64,000 nucleotides of DNA from Bradyrhizobium sp. CCBAU 051011 (GCF_009930815.1 NZ_CP022222.1:3886501-3950500); one strand, 5' to 3'. Shown: positions 50,247 to 59,669, numbered from the stretch's first letter. The notes: a model not told the origin generated them from the letters alone. Numbers and translations are program-made.

Positions 50247-51302
50247 CTACCGCAGGCTGGCGTTGATCTTTTCCAGCGCCGTCGTGCCGGGGCACAGGTC
50301 TTTGGCTTCCAGCGTATTGAGCGGCGTCTCGACGGTGTCGAGATGGGTGTGCAGGTCTTCCGCATCCGGATCGACATAGAGCAACCCGGTGACCACCTGG
50401 CCCTTGGCGGCGTGCTTCTGCAGGAAGGTCATGGCCGCGAGCCGGTCGTTGGCGTCATAGTCGGCGTCGATCTTGCGTAGCGCCAGCCGCGTGCCGTCGT
50501 GCTGTTCGACCACCTGCACCGTGCCCGGCGCATATTCGACCGTAATCGGATCGCGGCCGGTAAGCACGTCGAGCCGGTTCACCGCGTCATTGTGCTCGCG
50601 GACATAGTCAAAACTCTTGGTCGAGCCGGCGTGGTTGTTGAACGCGATGCAGGGGCTGATGACGTCGATGAAGGCCGCGCCCTTGTGCCGGATCGCGGCT
50701 GCGATCAGCGGCACCAACTGGCTCTTGTCGCCAGAGAAGCTGCGCGCCACGAAGCTCGCGCCTAACTGCAGCGCGATCGCCACCAGGTCGATGGCGTTGT
50801 CGGTGTTTATCACACCCTTTTTGGACTTGGAGCCGCGGTCGGCGGTCGCCGAGAACTGGCCCTTGGTCAGGCCGTACACGCCGTTGTTCTCGACGATATA
50901 GGTCATGTTGACGGCGCGCCGGATCGAATGCGCGAACTGGCCGAAGCCGATCGAGGCACTGTCGCCGTCGCCGGAGACGCCGAGATAGATCAGGTCGCGG
51001 TTGGCGAGGTTGGCGCCGGTCAGCACCGACGGCATGCGGCCATGCACCGAGTTGAAGCCGTGCGAATTGCCGAGGAAATAGTCCGGCGTCTTCGACGAGC
51101 AGCCGATGCCGGAAATCTTGGCCACCCGGTGCGGTTCGATCGAAAGGTCGTAGCAGGCCTCGATGATCGAGGCGGTGATCGAGTCGTGGCCGCAGCCGGC
51201 GCACAGCGTCGAGATTTTGCCCTCGTAGTCGCGGTGCGTATAGCCGAGCGCGTTCTTGGGCAGGCCGGGATGATGAAACTTGGGCTTTGCGATGTAGGTC
51301 AT
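50247..51302 (-). CDS. 2-oxoacid:acceptor oxidoreductase, beta (thiamine diphosphate) subunit
   Basis: This 351-residue subunit binds thiamine diphosphate and a [4Fe-4S] cluster in the CoA-dependent oxidative decarboxylation of a 2-oxoacid. LCAGCGHDS (residues 34-37) and GIGCSSKTPDY provide the cluster cysteines. The TPP motif is GVSGDGDSASIGFGQ running to ENNGVYGLTKGQFS. It is closest in style to 2-oxoglutarate:ferredoxin oxidoreductase (KorB). The ATG overlaps the stop of the alpha subunit by four bases. Confidence 0.9.
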   Translation of the reverse strand: MTYIAKPKFHHPGLPKNALGYTHRDYEGKISTLCAGCGHDSITASIIEACYDLSIEPHRVAKISGIGCSSKTPDYFLGNSHGFNSVHGRMPSVLTGANLANRDLIYLGVSGDGDSASIGFGQFAHSIRRAVNMTYIVENNGVYGLTKGQFSATADRGSKSKKGVINTDNAIDLVAIALQLGASFVARSFSGDKSQLVPLIAAAIRHKGAAFIDVISPCIAFNNHAGSTKSFDYVREHNDAVNRLDVLTGRDPITVEYAPGTVQVVEQHDGTRLALRKIDADYDANDRLAAMTFLQKHAAKGQVVTGLLYVDPDAEDLHTHLDTVETPLNTLEAKDLCPGTTALEKINASLR

Positions 51303-53149
51303 GACACGGCCTTGCGGAGAGGGGTCACCTTCAGATGGTCCTGATGGTCGCCGATGGCGTTGGCGATGAAGCGCGCGGTGATCGGCGTGCCGTCATAGTG
51401 AAGGATCGGCACCAGCCGGACCGGATCGATGCCGTTCTCGTTGACGATCAACTGCCGCAACTGGGCGTCGCGGTTCTGCTCGACCACGTAAACGAAATCA
51501 TGATCGGCGATGAAGCTCGCTACGCTGGAGTGGAACGGGAACGCACGGATGCGCATGCGGTCGAGCTGGTGCCCGCGCGCTTCCAATAGCCCGATTGCCT
51601 CGTCCATCGCCGGTGCGGTCGAGCCGAAATAGATCACGCCGTATTTGGTCGGCTTGGCGGCATTGGCCTGCAATGGCCGCGGCACCATGTCCTGCGCGGT
51701 CTCGAACTTGCGCACCAGCCGCTGCATGTTGTCGGCATAAACAGCGCCTTCCTCCGAATAGCGGGCATAGCGGTCGCGCGAGGTGCCGCGGGTGAAGAAC
51801 GAGCCCTTGGTCGGATGCGTGCCCGGATAGGTGCGGTAGGGGATGCCGTCGCCGTCGACGTCGAGATAGCGGCCGAAATCGCGGCCCGGTTCGTCGAGCA
51901 TTTCCGCCGTCATCACCTTGCCGCGATCATACTGCCGGGCGTCGTCCCACTTCAGCGGGCGGCACAGCCGATGGTTCATGCCGATGTCGAGATCAAGCAT
52001 CAGGAAAATCATGGTCTGCAGCCGGTCAGCGAGATCGAACGACTGCGCCGCGAACTCGAACGCTTCAGCCGGATCTTCCGGAAACAGCAGGACATGCTTG
52101 GTATCGCCATGCGAAGCATAGGCGCAGGCGATGATGTCGCATTGCTGGGTGCGCGTCGGCATGCCCGTGGAGGGGCCGGCGCGCTGGATGTTCATGATCA
52201 CGGCCGGAATTTCCGCAAAATACGACAGGCCGATGAACTCGGTCATCAGGGAAATGCCGGGACCCGAGGTCGCGGTAAAGGCACGTGCGCCGTTCCAGGA
52301 GGCGCCGATCACGATGCCGATGGAGGCGAGTTCATCCTCGCCCTGGACGATCGCGTACTTCGCCTTGCCGGTCTCGGAGTCGTGCCGCAGCTTCTTGCAG
52401 TGGCTCGTGAAGGCCTCCGCCACTGACGATGACGGCGTGATTGGATACCAGGCGCAGACAGTGGCGCCGCCATAGACGGCGCCGAGCGCGGCCGCGCTGT
52501 TGCCCTCGATGAAGATGCGGTCGCCGACTTTGTCTGATTTTTTCACCTGCAGTCCGATCGGGCATTTCAGGTTCTGCAGCGCCCAGTCGCGGCCGAGATG
52601 CAGCGCATGGACGTTCGACGACAACAGCTTCTCCTTGCCCTTGTACTGTTCGCCGATAAGTTGCTCGACCAGCTTCGGGTCCATGTCGAGCAGTGCGCAG
52701 AGCGCGCCGAGATAGATGATGTTCTTGAACAGCTGGCGCTGGCGCGGATCGGTGTAGGTCGAGTTGGTGATCGCGGTCAGCGGCACGCCGATCACGTTGA
52801 TGTCGGCACGGAATTTCGACGATGGGATCGGCTTGGTCGAATCGTAGAACAGATAGCCGCCGGGCTCGATCGAGGCGACGTCCTTGTCCCAGGTCTGCGG
52901 GTTCATCGCCACCATCAGGTCGACGCCGCCGCGGGCGCCGAGATGGCCGGCTTCGGTGACGCGCACCTCGTACCAGGTCGGCAGGCCCTGGATGTTGGAA
53001 GGGAAGATATTGCGCGGAGAGACCGGCACGCCGTGGCGCAGGATCGCGCGCGCGAACAGTTCGTTGGCGCTCGCCGAACCCGAGCCGTTGACGTTGGCGA
53101 AGCGGACGACGAAGTCGTTTACGCTGCTGATCGGGCTTTGGTCTGGCAT
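51299..53149 (-). CDS. 2-oxoacid:acceptor oxidoreductase, fused gamma-alpha subunit
   Basis: In this 616-residue protein the gamma domain (about 1-190, FANVNGSGSASANELFARAI) precedes the alpha pyrimidine-binding domain (about 210-616, ALGAVYGGATVCAWYPITPS, ATSGPGISLMTEFIGLSYFA). That is the KorA layout of 2-oxoglutarate:ferredoxin oxidoreductase and relatives. The ATG at 53149 (MPDQSPISSVNDFVVRFANV) is chosen on homology. It lies 31 bp inside the upstream flavoprotein gene, so the two genes overlap in different frames. The substrate is not certain. Confidence 0.9.
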   Translation of the reverse strand: MPDQSPISSVNDFVVRFANVNGSGSASANELFARAILRHGVPVSPRNIFPSNIQGLPTWYEVRVTEAGHLGARGGVDLMVAMNPQTWDKDVASIEPGGYLFYDSTKPIPSSKFRADINVIGVPLTAITNSTYTDPRQRQLFKNIIYLGALCALLDMDPKLVEQLIGEQYKGKEKLLSSNVHALHLGRDWALQNLKCPIGLQVKKSDKVGDRIFIEGNSAAALGAVYGGATVCAWYPITPSSSVAEAFTSHCKKLRHDSETGKAKYAIVQGEDELASIGIVIGASWNGARAFTATSGPGISLMTEFIGLSYFAEIPAVIMNIQRAGPSTGMPTRTQQCDIIACAYASHGDTKHVLLFPEDPAEAFEFAAQSFDLADRLQTMIFLMLDLDIGMNHRLCRPLKWDDARQYDRGKVMTAEMLDEPGRDFGRYLDVDGDGIPYRTYPGTHPTKGSFFTRGTSRDRYARYSEEGAVYADNMQRLVRKFETAQDMVPRPLQANAAKPTKYGVIYFGSTAPAMDEAIGLLEARGHQLDRMRIRAFPFHSSVASFIADHDFVYVVEQNRDAQLRQLIVNENGIDPVRLVPILHYDGTPITARFIANAIGDHQDHLKVTPLRKAVS

Positions 53150-54918
53150 GTTGGTCCCGCGTGAGTCATATCGATGAGGTACTTTTGCATGTCCCAGGCG
53201 CCGGTCGGGCAGCGCTCGGCACACAGCCCACAATGCAGGCAGACGTCCTCGTCCTTCACCATGACGCGGCCGGTCTTGAGCCCTTCGGCGACGTAGAGCG
53301 CCTGGTCGTGACGCGGCGAGGGGGCTTTCAGCCGCTGCCGCAGGTCCTCTTCCTCGCCATTCTCTGTGAACGTGATGCAGTCCATCGGGCAGATGTCGAC
53401 GCAGGCGTCGCATTCGATGCAGGCCGGCGCCGAGAATATGGTCTGCACATCGCAGTTCAGGCAGCGCTGCGCCTCGCCGAGCGCGAGCTTGACGTCATAG
53501 CCGAGCTCGACCTCGGTCTTGATGTCCTTCAGCGCGATCACCTTGTCGCGATGCGGCACCTTGTAGCGCTTGTCGCCGGAGATGTCGTTGTCGTAGCTCC
53601 ACTCGTGGATGCCCATCTTCTGCGAAGAGATCTGCACCTCGGGCAGCGGACGCTCGTTGATGTCCTCGCCCGAGATCATCTTGTGGATCGACAGCGCGGC
53701 ATCATGGCCGTGCGCCACTGCCCAAATGATGTTCTTCGGGCCGAACGCGGCGTCGCCGCCGAAGAACACCTTTGGATTGGTCGACGCAAACGTCTTGGGA
53801 TCGACCTGCGGCATGTTCCACTTGTCGAACTCGATGCCGCAGTCGCGCTCGATCCAGGGGAAGGCGTTCTCCTGGCCGACCGCGACCAGCACGTCGTCGC
53901 AGGGAATGGTCTGGTTCGGTTCGCCCGAGGGCACCAGGTTGCGGCGGCCCTTGGCGTCGTATTCGGCTTTCACCTTCTGGAAGGTGACGCCGATCAGCTT
54001 GCCGTTCACATGCTTGAACGCGACCGGCACCATGTAGTTGAGGATCGGAATATCCTCATGAATGGCGTCTTCCTTCTCCCAGGGGCTCGCCTTCATTTCC
54101 TCGAAGCCGGAGCGGACGATCACTTTCACGTCCTCGCCGCCGAGCCGGCGCGCGGTGCGGCAGCAATCCATTGCGGTGTTGCCGCCGCCGAGCACGATCA
54201 CGCGGCGGCCGATCTTCTCGACATGGCCGAACGAGACCGATGCCAGCCATTCGATGCCGATGTGGATGTTGCTAGCCGCTTCCTTGCGGCCGGGGATATC
54301 GAGTTCGCGGCCGCGCGGCGCGCCGGAGCCGATGAAGATCGCGTCGTAGTTTTCAGCGAGCAGCTTCTTCAGGCTGTCGACGCGGTGACCGCCCTTGAAC
54401 TCGACGCCGAGGTTGAGGATGTAGCCGGTCTCTTCGTCGATCACCGTATCGGGCAGACGGAATTTCGGAATCTGGCTCCGCATCATGCCGCCCGCCTTCG
54501 GGTCGGAATCGAACACGGTGCAGTGATAGCCGAGCGGCGCCAGGTCGCGCGCCACCGTGAGCGAGGCGGGACCGCAGCCGACCAGCGCGATGCGCTTGCC
54601 GTTCTTCGCGACCGGCTTCGGCAAACGGTGCTTGATGTCGTCCTTGAAGTCGGCGGCGACGCGCTTCAGGCGGCAGATCGCGACCGGATTATCCTCGACG
54701 CGGCCGCGTCGGCACGCCGGTTCGCATGGACGATCGCAGGTGCGTCCCAGAATTCCAGGAAACACATTCGATTGCCAGTTGATCATATAGGCGTCGCTAT
54801 AACGCCCCTCGGCAATCAAACGGATATATTCGGGAACCGGTGTGTGTGCGGGGCAGGCCCATTGGCAATCGACCACCTTGTGAAAGTAGTCTGGCGCCGA
54901 GATATCAGTCGGTTTCAT
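53119..54918 (-). CDS. FAD/NAD(P)-dependent oxidoreductase with GltD-like core and C-terminal double [4Fe-4S] domain
   Basis: This 599-residue protein has an N-terminal Fe-S region (CQWACPAHTPVPEYI, CDRPCEPACRRG), then a two-dinucleotide flavoprotein core as in the glutamate synthase small subunit (VGCGPASLTVARDLAPLGY for FAD, VLGGGNTAMDCCRTARRLGG for NAD(P)H). The C-terminal ferredoxin domain has two cysteine sets (CIECDACVDICPMDC, CLHCGLCAERCP). It is not glutamate synthase: no large subunit is nearby. As the first gene of the korAB-type operon, it probably passes electrons between that enzyme and NAD(P)H. Confidence 0.88.
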   Translation of the reverse strand: MKPTDISAPDYFHKVVDCQWACPAHTPVPEYIRLIAEGRYSDAYMINWQSNVFPGILGRTCDRPCEPACRRGRVEDNPVAICRLKRVAADFKDDIKHRLPKPVAKNGKRIALVGCGPASLTVARDLAPLGYHCTVFDSDPKAGGMMRSQIPKFRLPDTVIDEETGYILNLGVEFKGGHRVDSLKKLLAENYDAIFIGSGAPRGRELDIPGRKEAASNIHIGIEWLASVSFGHVEKIGRRVIVLGGGNTAMDCCRTARRLGGEDVKVIVRSGFEEMKASPWEKEDAIHEDIPILNYMVPVAFKHVNGKLIGVTFQKVKAEYDAKGRRNLVPSGEPNQTIPCDDVLVAVGQENAFPWIERDCGIEFDKWNMPQVDPKTFASTNPKVFFGGDAAFGPKNIIWAVAHGHDAALSIHKMISGEDINERPLPEVQISSQKMGIHEWSYDNDISGDKRYKVPHRDKVIALKDIKTEVELGYDVKLALGEAQRCLNCDVQTIFSAPACIECDACVDICPMDCITFTENGEEEDLRQRLKAPSPRHDQALYVAEGLKTGRVMVKDEDVCLHCGLCAERCPTGAWDMQKYLIDMTHAGPTCQTKARSAA

Positions 54919-55176
54919 TCCTACCTTGTCCGCGCCAACAACCGGAACGCGGCCTTATTTTGCTTATGGAACGCTTAGCGGACGTTCTTTCGGTTTTTGA
55001 ATTGGATCATAGGCTTATCTTATTAGAGCCATTCCAGACGCGGCACAAAGGCAATTTTGCGCGATCTCCCGCCTGCGTTTGCATGGAGACGTGGACTTAG
55101 CGTCGCAGTGTTGATGCGGCACTGCAGCATGTGCAGTGCAGCTTTCTTGATTCAATGCCGAATGAACAGGCAGGCG

Positions 55177-56376
55177 TCAGATCAGCCGCAGCAAGGCACC
55201 AGCCACCGCAAGAATAACGACAACGATCCATGGCGGCAGCTTCCACACTGTCAGCAGCAGGAAGCCCGCAAGCGCCACCGCGAAATCGCGCGGGGTGAGC
55301 ACGGCGCTGGTCCAGACCGGATTGTAGAGCGCGGCGCCGAGGATGCCGACGACGGCGGCATTGGTGCCGCGCATCGCGGCCTGTGCGGTGGGACGCTGGC
55401 GCAAGGCGTCCCAGAACGGCAGCATGCCGTAGACCAGCAGCAGCCCCGGTAGCGACAACGCGATCAACGCAATCACCGCGCCGGCGAGGCCATTGGGAGC
55501 GGGGCCCGTGACAGCGCCGAGATAGGCCGCAAAGGTGAAGAGTGGTCCGGGCACGGCTTGCGCCATGCCGTAGCCGGCGAGGAAGTCCGCGTTGCTCACC
55601 CAGCCCGGCGTCACCACTTCCGCCTGCAGCAGCGGCAGCACGACATGTCCGCCGCCGAACACCAGCGCACCGGAACGATAGAACGCGTCGAACAGGGCAA
55701 GACCCTGCGAGCCGGTTTTTGCCGTCACCAGCGGCGTGACCAGGAACAGGACCGCGAACAGCACGAGCGCGGCGACGCCAAGGCCGGGCGATACGGAAAA
55801 TCCGAGATGGCCGGTTGGCGCGGGTCCTTCTCCACGGCACAGCCACAGTCCGGCCACCGCGCCAAGGGCGATGGCGCCGATCTGGCCAAATGATCCGCCG
55901 ATGAAGACCACGATTGCGACGGCTGCGAGCGCGATGGCGGCGCGCTCACGGTCCGGCGTGAGACTCCTGGCCATGCCCCAGATCGCCTGCGCGACCACGG
56001 CGACCGCAACAAGCTTGAGCCCGTGCAGCACGCCCTCGGCGAACGGGCCGGTGAAGACCGTCGCGCCGAGCGCAAAGGCGAACATGATGACGGCGGAGGG
56101 CATGGTAAAGGCGAACCATGCCGCCAATCCGCCGAGCAGGCCGTTGCCGCGAAAGATGCCGAGCGTGAAGCCCACTTGGCTGGACGCGGGCCCCGGCAGG
56201 AACTGGCACAGCGCAACGATGTCGGCATAGCTGCTTTCGCTCAGCCATTTCCGCCGCTCGACGAATTCGGTTCTGAAATAACCGAGATGCGCGATCGGCC
56301 CGCCGAACGACGTGAGGCCGAGCTTGAGGAAGGCGGCGAAAATCTCGGCGATACTGCGCGCTGGCTTTTCCGCCAT
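55177..56376 (-). CDS. chrA: Chromate efflux transporter ChrA
   Basis: The 399-residue CHR-family membrane transporter contains two homologous halves. The family signatures are AAFLKLGLTSFGGPIAHLGY, FVERRKWLSESSYADIVALC and FLPGPASSQVG in the first half, and FDAFYRSGALVFGGGHVVLP and AGYGMAQAVPGPLFTFAAYLG in the second. The ATG at 56376 has GGAG nine bases upstream; a TTG at 56385 is an alternative. It is a single gene with no ChrB regulator beside it. Substrate assignment rests on the family. Confidence 0.92.
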   Translation of the reverse strand: MAEKPARSIAEIFAAFLKLGLTSFGGPIAHLGYFRTEFVERRKWLSESSYADIVALCQFLPGPASSQVGFTLGIFRGNGLLGGLAAWFAFTMPSAVIMFAFALGATVFTGPFAEGVLHGLKLVAVAVVAQAIWGMARSLTPDRERAAIALAAVAIVVFIGGSFGQIGAIALGAVAGLWLCRGEGPAPTGHLGFSVSPGLGVAALVLFAVLFLVTPLVTAKTGSQGLALFDAFYRSGALVFGGGHVVLPLLQAEVVTPGWVSNADFLAGYGMAQAVPGPLFTFAAYLGAVTGPAPNGLAGAVIALIALSLPGLLLVYGMLPFWDALRQRPTAQAAMRGTNAAVVGILGAALYNPVWTSAVLTPRDFAVALAGFLLLTVWKLPPWIVVVILAVAGALLRLI

Positions 56377-56811
56377 GCAATGCAACTCCAGTGTCAGCTG
56401 AGGATACCGGGAACCGACAACCTCACCAACCGGCTGGGGCGACCTTTATCAAGGCATTGGAGGACATCTTCATGGAGAACATTAGCGACACAATTGAGAG
56501 CGATGTTAGAGACTTCGATGGAAGCTCTTCTCAGGGCCTTCAATCATTAGGCGAGGAGGAATCGAAGCCGCCTGACGCAAGCGCTGGTCGTGTGGACCCG
56601 CTCTGAAACGAGCAAGTCTTGCGAGAAGGCTAGTCTCAGGTACTGCTTTACCCGACATCACGTTAACAGCACCTTCACGGTGGTTTGCGCGTTTGGCGGC
56701 CCTGTTCGGTTCCCGCTCCGGACGTCGAACAGCCGGTGCAGCGCTGGGTCAGGGCTGCGCCAGCCGGTTCGGATGGCGGCTGCGCGCGAGCGTCGGAAGC
56801 TGCGGGGGCGC
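56377..56811. other. 435-bp gap between chrA and the pqq-linked genes
   Basis: Apart from one possible 44-residue ORF (56472-56606, listed separately), I see nothing recognisable. The first 200 bp are less GC-rich than the surroundings. The rest, 56640-56811, has no convincing ORF. Confidence 0.5.
56472..56606 (+). CDS. Possible 44-residue acidic protein
   Basis: The ATG is preceded by GGAGGA at seven bases. The product (MENISDTIESDVRDFDGSSS onward) is acidic and serine-rich, with no hydrophobic segment and no family that I recognise. Local base use is AT-richer than the neighbours. The good ribosome site is the only positive sign, and it may be a chance ORF or a remnant. Confidence 0.25.
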   Translation: MENISDTIESDVRDFDGSSSQGLQSLGEEESKPPDASAGRVDPL

Positions 56812-57474
56812 CTAGCCGATATCGCTCTTCGCCAGATCCCACATCAGCCGGTAGATGCCGTTCGAGATCGTCGGCGGCTTCAATGCGATATTGCCACTGA
56901 AGCGCAGCATGGCCGCCGGCAGCGCGCCGACGTCCGTGGCATCGATCAGCACGAACCAGTCGCCGGCGCCGGGATTGGGCGTGGATGGATCATCGGTGAT
57001 CGGCTTCGACAGCGCCGGATCGCTCTCGATCAAATGCAGCGAAATGATCCCGTCGAGCTGTGCGGGATCGAGCTGCTCGCTCAGCGCGGCGCGCAATTTT
57101 TCCTCGCCGCCCGACGGCCTGAGCCTGACGATGCCGAGCGCCGCGCCACGGCCGGTACCACGGCTGACCGTGATGCGCGCGACCGCGCGGATCATGTTCT
57201 GGAAACGGGCGATGTTGGCTTTCGACCACGCCGTCTGGTTGGCCAGCGCGGTGCGATAGGCCGGGCTGTCCAGCACCTCAAACGTTTCGGTGGAATAGAG
57301 GCTGAGATATTTCGGATTGCCGTCATGGGCGACATAACGGCGCGCTTCGAGAAAACCTTGGATCGCAACGCGCTCCTCGAGATGTTCGCGGTCGTACCAG
57401 CGATTGAATTCGGCTTCATCGGCAGCGTCGACGTTCATCGACGTCAGCAGCATGCCTTTCCCCGCCATCGGCAT
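56812..57474 (-). CDS. Conserved ferredoxin-fold (dimeric alpha-beta barrel-like) protein
   Basis: The 220-residue cytosolic protein opens with GMLLTSMNVDAADEAEFNRW and YDREHLEERVAIQGFLEARR, a pattern I associate with DUF4286/EthD-like dimeric alpha-beta barrels, and seems to repeat the fold in the second half (GDWFVLIDATDVGALPAAML). No catalytic residue can be assigned. AGGAA lies seven bases before the ATG. It starts 10 bp after the broken proline iminopeptidase gene and is the last gene of the pqq run. Confidence 0.65.
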   Translation of the reverse strand: MPMAGKGMLLTSMNVDAADEAEFNRWYDREHLEERVAIQGFLEARRYVAHDGNPKYLSLYSTETFEVLDSPAYRTALANQTAWSKANIARFQNMIRAVARITVSRGTGRGAALGIVRLRPSGGEEKLRAALSEQLDPAQLDGIISLHLIESDPALSKPITDDPSTPNPGAGDWFVLIDATDVGALPAAMLRFSGNIALKPPTISNGIYRLMWDLAKSDIG

Positions 57475-57484
57475 TTTTTGTTTC

Positions 57485-58471
57485 CTATTTGCTGGTTCGG
57501 GACGCCATGTCGGCGATCGCCTTCATCACGGCGTCGCGGACGCCGGGATCGTACAGCGTGTGGCCGGCGCCCTCGACAAAGCGGATTTCGGCCTCGCGCC
57601 AGACGGCCGCGAGGGCGTGCGAAGTCGCGGGCGGACACAGCAGGTCGTAGCGGCCCTGCACGATGATGCCGGGGATTCCGGCGAGCCTTTCCACCTCGCG
57701 CAACAACTGGTTCGGCTGCATGAAGCAGTCGTTGGCGAAGTAATGCGCTTCCATGAATGGCGTGGCCGGCATGCCCTTTGACGAATTGAGCGCCGTGAAA
57801 TCGAGGCGGGTGCGGTTTGGCGTGTGTTCGGAAAGGATACGTTCGGTTTCGCCCCAGGCTCGCGCTGCTGGAATATGCACGTCGGGACCGGGATCGAGGA
57901 TCCTGCGGAAATAGGCCTGCAGCGGTTGTGCGCGTTAGCTTTCCGGCAGCACGCTCAGGAAGTCCTCGTAGAGTCCCGGATGGAACCGCGGCAGCACCTT
58001 GAGAAATCCGTTCTCGATTTCCTCTGTTGTGCCGAGGAAGGTGGCGCGCAGTACGATGCCGGTGACGCGGCCGGGATGGGCCTCTGCATAAGCCAGCGCC
58101 AGTGTCGCGCCCCAGGAGCCGCCGACGATCATCCAGCGCTCGAAGCCGAATTTTTCGCGGATCGCCTCCATATCCGCAATCAGATGCGGCAACGTATTGG
58201 CTTCGCGGCTTCCCTTGGGACGGCTGCGGCCGGCGCCGCGCTGATCGAACAGCACCGCATGAAAGCGTTCGGGATCGAACAGCCGGCGATGATCCGGCTG
58301 GCAGCCGCTGCCGGGCCCGCCATGCAGATAGACCGCGGGAATGCCGCTCGCGCAGCCGATGCTTTCGACATAGATGTCGTGACCGTCGCTGACCGCAAGC
58401 TGCTCCGACGTCAGCGGTGCAAACGGATCGGCGCGCTTGATGGATTTTCCGGCGTCGGCGTCAGGCGCCAT
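57485..58471 (-). pseudogene. pip: Proline iminopeptidase gene interrupted by one in-frame stop codon
   Basis: The two halves are in the same frame and together give 328 codons, a normal Pip length. The first half (178 residues) has the oxyanion region YLHGGPGSGCQPDHRRLFDP and the nucleophile serine in VGGSWGATLALAYAEAHP. A TAA at 57935-57937 follows LPES where E or D is usual, and homology continues without a shift (RAQPLQAYFRRILDP). The second half carries the triad Asp (QGRYDLLCP) and His (EGAGHTLYDP). Without read-through the triad cannot assemble. A G-to-T change of GAA would explain it; a sequencing error is the alternative. Confidence 0.85.
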
Positions 58472-59669
58472 GCTCGCCTTCCGTCTCCAGCGTGCCGCCG
58501 GCGAAATTGCGATAGAGGAAGCGGTCCTGATGCGCGGCGGCCTCGCGTTCGGCCTGCTTGAAGATCTGCTCGTGCATCGGCGACAGCGTGCAAGCGGGGT
58601 CGGTATTGCCGGCGTCGCCCGTCAGCGCAAACGCCTGGCAGCGGCAGCCGCCGAAATCGATCTCGCGGAATTCGCAGCTCTTGCACGGCTCGGGCATCCA
58701 GCCGGTGCCGCGATAGCGATTGAAGGCTTCGGAGTTCTGCCAGATCCAGGCGATCGAATGGTTCGAGCGGACGGATTCGAATTCCAGCCCGGTGATGCTC
58801 TCTGCGGCGTGGCAGGGCAGGACCTTGCCCGCCGGCGAAATGTTGAAGAATTGCCGGCCCCAGCCGCCCATGCATTTCTTCGGCCGCAGCGCGTAATAAT
58901 CCGGCACCACATAGTCGATGGCGAGAATGCCCTTCAGCCGTGTCGCGGCTTCCTCGACGATTCGGCTGGTTTCCTCAATCTGTTCGAGCGTCGGCATCAG
59001 CGCAGCGCGGTTCTTCAGGGCCCAGCCGTAATACTGGACGTTGGCGACTTCGAGCCGGTCAGCGTCGAGATCGACCGCCATCTGGATGATGTCGGAGAGC
59101 TGGTGCAGGTTCTGGCGGTGCATAACGGCGTTCACTGTCAGCGGCAACTCAAGCTCGCGCGTCCACTTCGCCGCTTCGATCTTCTTCTCATGCGAATTCT
59201 TCAATCCGGCGACGCGGTCGGCCACGACGGGCTCGTTGCCCTGGAAGCTGATCTGCACATGGCAGAGCCCGGCATCGGCGAGCGCCGACAGCTTTTCCTT
59301 GGTCAGCAGCACCGCCGAGGTGATGAGGTTGCTGTACAGCCCGACATCAGTCGCGTGCTGCACCAGTTCGACGAGGTCCTTGCGCGCGGTCGGCTCGCCG
59401 CCGGAGAAATGGATCTGCAGCACGCCGATCTCGGCGAGTTCGCTCAAGACCTTCTTCCATTCCTGGGTGGTCAGTTCGCTATTGCCGCGATCGAGTTCGA
59501 TCGGATTGGAGCAATAGGGACATTGCAGCGGGCAGCGGTGCGTCAGCTCGGCGAGCACGGCAAGCGGAATGCCGAACGTCTCTGCGGTCGACCGCCTCTG
59601 CTCGAGTACCGCGAGCCCGTCACTGGGCGCGGCGCCGGCTGTCTTGCCATCTGCGAGAATGTCGCTCAT
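58461..59669 (-). CDS. pqqE: PQQ biosynthesis radical SAM enzyme PqqE
   Basis: This 402-residue radical SAM/SPASM protein links the glutamate and tyrosine of PqqA by a C-C bond, the first step of pyrroloquinoline quinone synthesis. The radical SAM cysteines are in CPLQCPYC near residue 45, with IHFSGGEPTARKD for SAM binding. C-terminal SPASM cysteines are in KKCMGGWG, LPCHAAES, CKSCEF and GCRCQAF. Its ATG overlaps the pqqD stop (ATGA) and its stop overlaps the pip start by 11 bp. Confidence 0.97.
   Translation of the reverse strand: MSDILADGKTAGAAPSDGLAVLEQRRSTAETFGIPLAVLAELTHRCPLQCPYCSNPIELDRGNSELTTQEWKKVLSELAEIGVLQIHFSGGEPTARKDLVELVQHATDVGLYSNLITSAVLLTKEKLSALADAGLCHVQISFQGNEPVVADRVAGLKNSHEKKIEAAKWTRELELPLTVNAVMHRQNLHQLSDIIQMAVDLDADRLEVANVQYYGWALKNRAALMPTLEQIEETSRIVEEAATRLKGILAIDYVVPDYYALRPKKCMGGWGRQFFNISPAGKVLPCHAAESITGLEFESVRSNHSIAWIWQNSEAFNRYRGTGWMPEPCKSCEFREIDFGGCRCQAFALTGDAGNTDPACTLSPMHEQIFKQAEREAAAHQDRFLYRNFAGGTLETEGEHGA

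Noticed and set aside
53119..54918. Glutamate synthase small subunit (gltD) as the identity of the flavoprotein
   Set aside because: The extra C-terminal double [4Fe-4S] domain, the overlap with 2-oxoacid oxidoreductase genes and the absence of gltB point to a different role.
57881..57937. A frameshift as the cause of the split proline iminopeptidase gene
   Set aside because: The reading frame and homology are continuous through the stop, so a single nonsense codon explains the break.
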